In this document: positions 16,570-24,053 of the stretch, piece by piece | How the letters are laid out: every line of letters begins with the position of its first letter | Position numbering within the stretch: position 1 is the first letter of the stretch | NCBI GenBank assembly: GCA_025201865.1 | Contig: MU602777.1 | Location: forward strand, 1 to 27,497 | Direction: 5' to 3' | Length of the DNA: 27,497 nucleotides | Source: Ramicandelaber brevisporus | Lineage: Eukaryota; Kickxellomycota; Ramicandelaberales; Ramicandelaberaceae | Made by a program: the position numbers and the translations under genes | Notes under the pieces: model-generated | Database searches by the model: none | Seen by the model: the letters and a program-made list of their open reading frames with translations, nothing else | What the model was told of the DNA's origin: nothing

Positions 16570-17766
16570 ATGCTGAGGAGAGCATTGTCGGTGTATGTGC
16601 ACTGGCCATACTGCGAGCAAAAGTGCACATACTGTGCCTTCAACAAATACGTCGACCCAAACGCAGATGTCGAGCGGATGTTGAGATCACTCGCTGCTGA
16701 TCTCGCTCATTCCTTGCGAGATTACACACGAGCTTGGAACGGAACAACAGCGGTACGCAGCGTCTTCTTTGGCGGCGGAACACCCAGTTTGGCACCACCT
16801 GAACTCGTGAGTGCTACTCTGGATACCATTCGACAGCATGCACAGATTGAAACAGAGATGGAAGTGACCTTGGAAGCGAATCCTCGGAATGTAAACGCTG
16901 ACAGTCTTGGGCGATGGATTGAAGCTGGTGTGAATCGGATATCGCTGGGCATTCAATCGACGAACGACTCAGTTCTGAGGAAAATGGGACGTGATCACAC
17001 TGCGGATATGGCTCGAACAGCCCTTGAGCTGTGTCGACTTCAGTTGCCGCGACATCGAGTGTCAGTTGATGTAATCTATGGTCGACCAGGCCAAACTGTG
17101 GCAGAGTGGGAGTCTGAGCTTGGCGAGATTGCAGCCTTGAATCGTGGAGGTCACATCTCTGCCTATCAGCTGACGGTGGAGCGAGGTACTCAGCTCTTTC
17201 GAGATGTTAACAAATCAGCACCAGCCGTCGCAATGCCATCGGAGGAGACCATGGCTGATTTTTACCATGCCACGAATCGAGTTTTGCGAGACAATGGCTT
17301 TGTTAATCACTACGAAGTGTCAAACTACGGATCTTCTACAGAAGCCGAATGTCGGCACAACACGGCTTATTGGAGAGGCGGTGATTACATCGGTGTCGGA
17401 CCAGGAGCTCATGGTGTAGTTACTTTGCCCGAAGGTCGAAAGCGAGTGTATAGAATAGCAAGTCCAGCAGCGTGGATGGCCCAGTGTGAGCAGCTCGATC
17501 ACGGTATATCAAAGGAAAGAGATGTGCCTCAAGATGATACCCTTCGAGAGTTGATAATGCTTGGTTTGAGAACCGCGAAAGGCATCGACAAGACAACGTT
17601 TGCACAGTTTAATGAACAAGAATGGAGGCGCTTTGTTGATATTGAGCGAGTTAAGGCACTAGCAGATGCTGGTTACGTGGAATCGGACGAAGCTGTGTCG
17701 TTTATACGACCTACCGAACAGGGAATGGCTGTCGCGGACAGACTCGCAGTTGATGCCATTGTCTGA
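16570..17766 (+). CDS. HemW/RSAD1-type radical SAM heme chaperone
   Basis: The product is 398 residues. The radical SAM motif is C15-x3-C19-x2-C22, which binds the 4Fe-4S cluster and S-adenosylmethionine. It is followed by A-F24, where true oxygen-independent coproporphyrinogen oxidases (HemN) have a fourth Cys. This substitution, together with the HemW-type H-N-T-A-Y-W and G-V-G-P-G-A-H-G segments near residues 262-285, identifies HemW/RSAD1 rather than HemN. HemW binds heme and is proposed to deliver it to respiratory enzymes; it is not a biosynthetic oxidase. G-G-G-T-P-S at about 75 and E-x-N-P at about 104 are standard family motifs. A stop codon (TGA at 16567-16569) lies immediately upstream in frame, so this ATG is fixed. 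Only 14 residues precede the motif, so any mitochondrial targeting signal must be very short (M-L-R-R-A-L). Confidence 0.94.
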   Translation: MLRRALSVYVHWPYCEQKCTYCAFNKYVDPNADVERMLRSLAADLAHSLRDYTRAWNGTTAVRSVFFGGGTPSLAPPELVSATLDTIRQHAQIETEMEVTLEANPRNVNADSLGRWIEAGVNRISLGIQSTNDSVLRKMGRDHTADMARTALELCRLQLPRHRVSVDVIYGRPGQTVAEWESELGEIAALNRGGHISAYQLTVERGTQLFRDVNKSAPAVAMPSEETMADFYHATNRVLRDNGFVNHYEVSNYGSSTEAECRHNTAYWRGGDYIGVGPGAHGVVTLPEGRKRVYRIASPAAWMAQCEQLDHGISKERDVPQDDTLRELIMLGLRTAKGIDKTTFAQFNEQEWRRFVDIERVKALADAGYVESDEAVSFIRPTEQGMAVADRLAVDAIV

Positions 17767-17819
17767 CACGAATTGTATTGGATTTTTTTTGAACCATCTT
17801 TTTGCCAGCCTCACGCTTT

Positions 17820-17990
17820 CTCTCTCTCTGTCTCTGTCTGTCGCTGCTATCTCTCTCTTTCTTCTCTCGTGCGCATTTTTTTTTAAAAGCAATAGTAGTA
17901 GTAGCAGTAGCAGTAGTAGCAGTAGCAATAGCAATCGTTACCGTCGTTGTTGTGCCGATCGCCAGCCTTGAGACAGACAGACAGACAGAT
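17820..17990. repeat. Simple-sequence leader: (CT)n, (AGT/AGC)n and (ACAG)n tracts
   Basis: The 250-bp gap before the kinase gene is almost wholly simple sequence: a CT/TGTC-rich run (about 17820-17872), an AGT/AGC/AAT triplet run (about 17891-17935) and ACAG repeats (about 17971-17990). It probably forms the promoter-proximal region and leader of the kinase gene. Confidence 0.8.
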
Positions 17991-18016
17991 AGTGATAGCG
18001 AGTGTTCGAGCAAAGT

Positions 18017-19849
18017 ATGGACAACCAGGATCGCCTTATGCAGCTGAACCAGCTGGTGCAGCAGTACCACCAGCATGTGATGGCCTTGCTGCAAATGTAC
18101 CAGCAGCAGCTTCAGCAGCAGCATCCCCAGCTGTCTGTTGAGCAGGTTCAGCAGTACGCGCTGCAATATGTACAGGCTCGTCAAGAATACACTCAGTACG
18201 TTCAATTGCAGCAGCAGCAGCAGCAGGTGTATTCTCTCTTGCAACAGCAACACGCTCAGCAACAGCAACAGCAGGCTCAGCAGGTTCAGGTTCAGCAGTC
18301 TCAGCAGCAGCATCCAGCAGCCAGTGCACTTGTTGCTGCGTCTGCTGCTACTTCATCCACGCCATCGGGGATTAGAGCACCAGATCAGTTTGAGCATAAT
18401 GGAGCAGTGTTTCAGCGCACATCAGCTGGATTGTCAGATGCAACTATTGAAAGAGCAGCCAATGCAAAGCTTAGACTGGAGCATTTTTACAAAACAGCCA
18501 AATCGCAGCTCATTGATAGAGCTCAGCGCATCGAAGAGTTGGAAGTCAAACTGCGTACGGACTCTGGATCCGATGAGCGTAAACGTAGATTGGTGAGATC
18601 GTATTCTGAGCGCGAGGCTAGTTTTCTGCGACTCGGCAGACTTCGCTTATCGCTGGATGATTTTGTAACTATTAAAGTAATTGGCAGAGGTGCTTTTGGT
18701 GAGGTTAGATTGGTTCAAAAAAGTGGCACTGGTAAGATATACGCGCTTAAAATGATGAGAAAAACTGCAATGCAGGCTAATGGCCAGTTGGCGCACGTTA
18801 GGGCTGAGCGCGATATCTTGGCCAATGCCGATTCTCCCTGGGTTGTTTCTTTGTTCTTCTCTTTCCAAGATGTCAATTTCCTGTATTTGGTTATGGAGTT
18901 TTTACCTGGAGGTGATTTGATGACAATGCTGATGACATATGATACTTTCTCGGAAGAAATGACTCGTTTCTATATGGCTGAGATGGTTTTGTCTATTGAA
19001 GAGGTGCACAAACTTGGCTTTATCCATCGTGATATTAAACCTGACAATGTGCTAATTACTTCTGATGGCCACGTTAAGCTCAGCGACTTTGGATTGGCCA
19101 CTGGTTTCCATCGTACCCATGACACCTCTTACTATCAGCGTTTAACCGAGTCCATCTCTCGTCAGCGCGACGAAGGTGAGCCTCGCACCTCTGGCATGAG
19201 CACCATTGGCGCCAGCATCCTGGGCACCAATCAAATCTCACTCACAATGTCGACAAAGGACCGTATGGCCACATGGCGCAGGAACCGCCGTGAGCTCGCC
19301 TACTCTCGCGTGGGAACGCCAAACTATCTCTCTCCCGAGGTGTTGACCCAGCAGGGATATGGCCAGTCGTGTGATTGGTGGTCTCTTGGCATCATCATGT
19401 TTGAGTGTTTATATGGCTATCCAACATTCTGCCACGATGATGATCGCGAAGTTTACAACCGCATCCTACACTGGCGCGAGGCTCTTGTCTTCCCAGACGA
19501 CATTCCAGTCTCACCGGAAGCTCTTGATCTCATGCGCCGTTTCATTTGTGACCCAGCTGATCGTATTGGCCGCGGTGGTGCTCATGAAATCAAGTCCCAT
19601 CCATTCTTCCGTGGCATCGACTGGACTAACATTCGCAGCAAGCAGGCTCCATTCCAGCCAGAGTTGCGCTCAATCACCGATACCCGTTACTTCCCAACTG
19701 ACCAGATTGAGCAGATGCCATCGCCAATTGTTGAAGTACCACAGCAGCAGGGTCAGCGTGGTAGCGGAAGCTCTCGCCAGCGTGATATCGCCTTCATTGG
19801 CTACACGTATAAGCGATTTGATGATTTCACCAAGCGCAATCTCATTTAG
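18017..19849 (+). CDS. CBK1: NDR-family AGC kinase (Cbk1/Orb6-like)
   Basis: The product is 610 residues. NDR kinases with Mob2 control polarised growth, cell separation and cell-wall gene expression in fungi. The first ~120 residues are Gln-rich. The Mob-binding N-terminal regulatory helix is about 135-210 (L-R-L-E-H-F-Y-K and S-E-R-E-A-S-F-L-R-L). The kinase domain has G223-x-G225-x2-G228, K245, H337-R-D339, D357-F-G, and a roughly 70-residue activation-segment insert ending in the basic auto-inhibitory patch A-T-W-R-R-N-R-R-E-L-A-Y-S, diagnostic of NDR kinases. S430 is the expected activation-loop site, and T597 in F-I-G-Y-T-Y-K-R-F is the expected hydrophobic-motif site phosphorylated by a Ste20-like kinase. 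The usual A-P-E is S-P-E here, a mild change. All catalytic residues are intact. The first in-frame ATG is used. It ends convergently with the first F-box gene. Confidence 0.96.
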   Translation: MDNQDRLMQLNQLVQQYHQHVMALLQMYQQQLQQQHPQLSVEQVQQYALQYVQARQEYTQYVQLQQQQQQVYSLLQQQHAQQQQQQAQQVQVQQSQQQHPAASALVAASAATSSTPSGIRAPDQFEHNGAVFQRTSAGLSDATIERAANAKLRLEHFYKTAKSQLIDRAQRIEELEVKLRTDSGSDERKRRLVRSYSEREASFLRLGRLRLSLDDFVTIKVIGRGAFGEVRLVQKSGTGKIYALKMMRKTAMQANGQLAHVRAERDILANADSPWVVSLFFSFQDVNFLYLVMEFLPGGDLMTMLMTYDTFSEEMTRFYMAEMVLSIEEVHKLGFIHRDIKPDNVLITSDGHVKLSDFGLATGFHRTHDTSYYQRLTESISRQRDEGEPRTSGMSTIGASILGTNQISLTMSTKDRMATWRRNRRELAYSRVGTPNYLSPEVLTQQGYGQSCDWWSLGIIMFECLYGYPTFCHDDDREVYNRILHWREALVFPDDIPVSPEALDLMRRFICDPADRIGRGGAHEIKSHPFFRGIDWTNIRSKQAPFQPELRSITDTRYFPTDQIEQMPSPIVEVPQQQGQRGSGSSRQRDIAFIGYTYKRFDDFTKRNLI

Positions 19850-20047
19850 TTGAGGGGGTTTTTTTAACTTAAATCTCTGCATTCTTGTTTCGTCACAATT
19901 TGCATCTTTTAAAACCAATCTTTTGCTCATTTGGATAGCACCTTGAACGACGACTGCTAGCTCTTGTTATTGTCCTATTCAGTCTTTTGTCCATGGGGAC
20001 ATTCACTTTTTAAAGAGGAACAGTGCAATGTATACTAGACTGCTTAT

Positions 20048-20949
20048 TTAGGAGATGGAGGATGGGAAATGACATGTCGTAACCGGTTCTACTGTTATGA
20101 TCAAATGCGGATACTGCTCTTGTAACTTCATCCGAGTGGCAGCCGCGCATTCTCGAAGTGTGAGGAACTTGAGGTTTGGAAACATTGCAGTCATCTCTGG
20201 CGTACTACCCACTCCAAAGCCAATAATTTTATCGGGCAGAATCAGAGTGCGCACAGCCTTGTTGACTTGCTGCCCGTGTTTGAGAGTGTACACCATCCAA
20301 TCCACCAGTCCACTTCCTCTAAACTCCAGTGAAAGCAAGTTTGGAGCGCCACCACGGAATATGAACTTTAGGAGGAACTGTATTGAAGCAGCATAATCGT
20401 AGTTTCCATAGTAGTTACTACCGTAGTCACTATCGAAATCACTACCGTAGTCACTACCGTTGTAAAAATAGCAGTAATCATCATATTTATCCTCAAATCT
20501 GAACACAATATCCTTGAGACTGGCCATTGGAGTATGTACATTGTCATCGCCTTGTAATCCATATTGATAATCGCTTATGAGCCAAACCATAGTCCCAAAC
20601 TCAAAGTATCTCAGGCGGTGTAAGTAATTGGCGAGACGGGCTATTTTCAAATTCAAATAGCATTCTTCAAGAATCAAGCGCTGCAGATTGGGAACCAGCT
20701 CCAGTACTTGGTTTACGACACAGCTATTAGATGAGTTGAGAAATCGTAATTCCATAATAGATGACCAACAGTGTCTAGTACTATCTGAGAACCCGGGCAT
20801 ATGATCAATATTGTCTGCTAGTTCGAATTGCATCTTTGCCAGAGACGGAAAGTGCACTGGAGTTAAAATAGATTCCAGTAACTCATCTTTACCTATACCG
20901 AAATATGAACTCAATCGTAAAGTAGTGAGCCGCGGGAATGTGTGTCCAG

Positions 20950-20986
<37 letters not shown>

Positions 20987-21706
20987 ACTATTTTCAAAGA
21001 AGTCTTTGAGGTATCTGGAACTATCACTGATATCTAAGCTGATCAACATTTGTACGACTTTCGAGAATTGAGACAAACCGAGCGAGCGAGAAGCTAGGTT
21101 CGTGATGGAGAATGAGTGCCTGTCTGTATCGTTAATCTTATTGATGATGGCGCCTAATACCACATAGTGTTCTTTTAACGTTAAGACTAGTTCCCAGTCG
21201 ACCAGCAAAGATTTATTCACTTTTTCCAACTGGTGCACTAATTCCATGCATTTCCTTGCACCTGAAGCCGCCCATTTGACTTCGTGAGTAACAAACCGGA
21301 TGCGACGCAACTTCAACAACTTGATACCATCAGTCTTTACAGAGCCCAAGTGGCTGAGTTGCAGAGTTAATTCAACCACGTTGGGTAGCCTTGCACACCA
21401 TTGCGCACTGAGTTGGTTGAGGTTGATTCTCACATAGCGCACCAAATGGCTGTATTTTTGCCAAATTGCGCCAACTGTGGATTTCATCGAGCTGTTACTC
21501 GCATCTAACGTGTGCCAGACAGTGCGAGAAAATGCGGTGTGGAATTGACTATTGACTGTGAGCAGTGCGGCAGCCTCGCGACGTGAGAAGTAGGTCGTGG
21601 CTATTTCCTCGAGCAGGTCATGTGGCAGAACAAATAGCCTGCCGTTGTTGTTGTTGGAGGAGGACCAACTGGGCTTGCTTTTGGACTTCAACTTTTCGAA
21701 GGGCAT
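20048..21706 (-). CDS. F-box protein with LRR-like repeats (paralogue 1)
   Basis: The product is 552 residues from the first in-frame ATG at 21706; the open frame upstream has only a TTG. An F-box-like motif spans about 27-68 (L-P-H-D-L-L-E-E-I-A then a hydrophobic helix and W-H-T-L-D), which would bind Skp1 in an SCF ubiquitin ligase. The remainder has recurrent leucine-rich strands (such as L-P-N-V-V-E-L-T-L-Q-L and L-P-N-L-K/Q-x-L-x-L), suggesting irregular LRRs for substrate capture. A run of about ten Ser near residue 250 comes from an AGC repeat. A Ser/Asp/Tyr/Gly-rich insert (about 415-440), built of short repeated units, is absent from the paralogue. It is tandem with 22232-23806, same strand, and the two share sequence through the C-terminus into the 3' flank. 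The substrate is unknown. The F-box call rests on motif recognition. Confidence 0.82.
20415..20460 (-). repeat. Short in-frame repeats encoding S-D-Y-G-like units
   Basis: CCGTAGTCACTA occurs at 20421-20432 and again at 20445-20456, separated by a similar but diverged unit. On the coding strand they give S-D-Y-G and S-D-F-D motifs in an insert absent from the second F-box paralogue. Confidence 0.8.
20953..20985 (-). repeat. (GCT)n microsatellite encoding poly-Ser
   Basis: Nearly pure GCT units on the plus strand read as AGC codons on the minus strand, giving the Ser run of F-box paralogue 1. The paralogue at 22232-23806 has only four Ser at the matching place, so expansion followed duplication, or contraction occurred in the other copy. 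Confidence 0.9.
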
Positions 21707-22231
21707 AACAAGGTATACGTGCGACGAGTGTAGAGCGATAGAATAAAAAAAAGTCAAGAAAGGTCAGCAGGTGTTTTTTTTTATGGGTTGTGAAAGAAGA
21801 GAGATAGCAGGTTGCCAAAAAAGAGGCTTTATTCTTCTGAATAGTATTCGTATCGAAGTGTTCGATGATGTTAATCTCCGACGGATTTACATATTTGTGA
21901 GAGGTGGTTCACTTCACAAATGACTCCTATTGAGTGAGTCGCATTCTATTTCAGCTGTGAACATTCGGTTAGAAGTGATGTCGTACTTTAGCTCAAAATA
22001 GATTCAATTAGCTCATCCTAATTTGCTGCAACCCCGCCCAGTGTGCCCCACCTGTGACCTCGATGCAAATCAGGTTGAGTTGCTTCATCAGTTATTTATC
22101 CCCCTCCTATTGTAATGATCAATCACTCGTAAACAGCCCCAGCAGCGACCACATAACTCACACTCAATCATTTCCCTCCTTCCTGTCATAGTATTTTCGC
22201 TTTGTTTTAAAGAGGAACAATGCAGTGCACA
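21707..22231. other. Intergenic region between the F-box paralogues
   Basis: The gap contains the promoter of paralogue 1 and the 3' end of paralogue 2. A short T-run lies at about 21774-21782. The last ~25 bases (22205-22230) match sequence just past the stop of paralogue 1 (about 20007-20032), marking the shared duplicated 3' flank. No gene or RNA is supported. Confidence 0.55.
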
Positions 22232-23806
22232 CTAAACAGCTTGTTTAGAGATGGAGGATGGGAAATGATATGTCGTAACCGGCTCTACTGTTACGATCAA
22301 ATACGGATACCGTTTGACCAACTTCTTCCGAGTCGCATCTGTGGATTCTCGAAGTGTGAGGAACTTGAGGTTTGGAAACATTGTTCTCAACTCAGGCAGG
22401 CCAGACACGTTGAAATTCTTGTGTGAACCAAGCAGAACCAGCGTGCGCACAGCCGTGTTTACCTGCGGTCCCTGCTTGAGAGTGTATTTCTTCCAGTCCA
22501 CTGCCTTTTGCCCTTTAAACTCCAGTGAACGCAGTCCCGGAGCGCCGCCATTGAATATAAATTTCATGAGGAGCTCTCTCGAAGTTGCATAATCGTAATG
22601 TATATCGTATTCTCCAAATCTGAACACAATTTCTTTGAGACTGACCACTGGAGTGTGTATATTATCTGGACCGTCGCCTTCCAGCCGAACCATGGTTCCA
22701 AACTCAAAGTATTTCAGACGCGGTAGATCCGTGACAAGACTGGCTATCTCCAACTCCAGTCTGCACCTTTCAAAGACCAGACGCTCCAGGTTAGGAACCT
22801 GCTTCAGCGCCTGGCTCACGACATTGCCGTCGGACGAGGAGAGAAATCTCAATTCTGTAATAGTTGACCAGCTGTGGCTGGCGCTGACCGAGAATCCAGG
22901 CAGATGGCAGATGTCATCTGAGAGCCTGAATTCCATCGTTTTCAGAGACGGAAAGTGTGCCGGGGTGACTGCTGATGCCATGAATCGGTCTTCAGCCAAG
23001 CCGCGCTGCGGGTACAGTTGTAATGCAGCGAGTCGCGGGAATGTACATCCAGTGTTATTGCCGTGGTTGCTGCTGCTGCTATTGCAATGACGCAGGAAAT
23101 CCTTGAAATGACCATTCCAGTCGCTGATGACTAATTTGACCAGCATTCTGGAGAGCTTCGAGAACTGTGAAAAGATGAGTGGCCGGTGAACTAGATATTT
23201 AATGAACAGTGAGTACCTACTTGTATCATCAATCCGATTGACAACTGTGTCTAGCGCCGCAATGTGTTCGTCAAACATCAACACAAGCTCCCAGCGAACC
23301 AACAAAGATTTGTTGCGCTGCTCCAGCTGGTGTACCAAGTCCATGCACATTGTTGCATCTGACGCAGTCCATTCAATCTCGTAGGTTACAAATCGGATGC
23401 AGCGCAAACTCAACAGCTCCAGGCCATCGATTGTTACAGAGCTTAAATGACAGAGTTGCAGAGTTAATTCAACCACGTTGGGCATTCTTGCACACCATTG
23501 TGCATTGAGTTGATGTATTTCCATACGTACACAGCGTACCAAGTGGCCGTAATGCTGCCAAGTTTCACCAGGCATGGATCGTATCAAATATCTGTTGGCA
23601 TCTAGCGTGTGCCACACAGCGCGAGAAAATGCGGTGTGGAATTGGCTGTTGACTGTGAGCAGCGCAACAGCTTCATAGCGCGAGAAGTAAGTTGTGGCTA
23701 TTTCCTCAAGCAGCTCGTACGGAAGCACAAACAGCCTGCCGTTGCTGTTGGAAGAGGAAGAGGACTGGTTGCGCTTGCTTCCCGGCTTCAACCATTTGAA
23801 GAGCAT
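22232..23806 (-). CDS. F-box protein with LRR-like repeats (paralogue 2)
   Basis: The product is 524 residues from an ATG at 23806. An F-box-like motif spans about 29-70 (L-P-Y-E-L-L-E-E-I-A then N-S-Q-F-H-T-A-F-S-R and W-H-T-L-D), nearly identical to paralogue 1. The region following is also clearly homologous throughout (A-Q-W-C-A-R, L-P-R-L-K-Y-F-E-F-G-T-M-V, M-F-P-N-L-K-F-L-T-L-R-E), while the middle is more diverged and lacks both the long Ser run and the S/D/Y/G insert. Its C-terminus extends four residues past the paralogue's end (K-Q-A-V) because the stop codon shifted. It is expected to act as a substrate adaptor for an SCF ubiquitin ligase. The upstream gap (23807-24053) to the Uso1/p115 stop is short and has a TTG/GTT-rich start. 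Confidence 0.83.
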   Translation of the reverse strand: MLFKWLKPGSKRNQSSSSSNSNGRLFVLPYELLEEIATTYFSRYEAVALLTVNSQFHTAFSRAVWHTLDANRYLIRSMPGETWQHYGHLVRCVRMEIHQLNAQWCARMPNVVELTLQLCHLSSVTIDGLELLSLRCIRFVTYEIEWTASDATMCMDLVHQLEQRNKSLLVRWELVLMFDEHIAALDTVVNRIDDTSRYSLFIKYLVHRPLIFSQFSKLSRMLVKLVISDWNGHFKDFLRHCNSSSSNHGNNTGCTFPRLAALQLYPQRGLAEDRFMASAVTPAHFPSLKTMEFRLSDDICHLPGFSVSASHSWSTITELRFLSSSDGNVVSQALKQVPNLERLVFERCRLELEIASLVTDLPRLKYFEFGTMVRLEGDGPDNIHTPVVSLKEIVFRFGEYDIHYDYATSRELLMKFIFNGGAPGLRSLEFKGQKAVDWKKYTLKQGPQVNTAVRTLVLLGSHKNFNVSGLPELRTMFPNLKFLTLRESTDATRKKLVKRYPYLIVTVEPVTTYHFPSSISKQAV

Positions 23807-24053
23807 AGAAAGTCGTCGTTGTTGTTATTGTTGTTGTTGCGTCGAGTGAAGAGGTGTTTGTGTAACAAAAAAAGAAAAGAACGAAGCGAGAGGGGAACAG
23901 TTTACCTATTCTCCGTGTTTGGTGGCTTCGCTGTTAAAACAACGGATCGGGTTCACGATTGAAATAGAATGTGCTTCTTCAGAATGAAACTATGTTTAAC
24001 TCATTCACAATAACGATAATATTATACTCTCGGTAAATTGTTAATTGAAAAGA

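Noticed and set aside
17711-18313. Minus-strand Leu-rich 200-aa frame
   Set aside because: Complement of the Gln-rich kinase N-terminus and simple-sequence leader; low-complexity shadow.
21707-22231. tRNA or other structured RNA between the F-box genes
   Set aside because: I found no T-arm-like GTTCRANYC box or paired acceptor arm here or in the other gaps.
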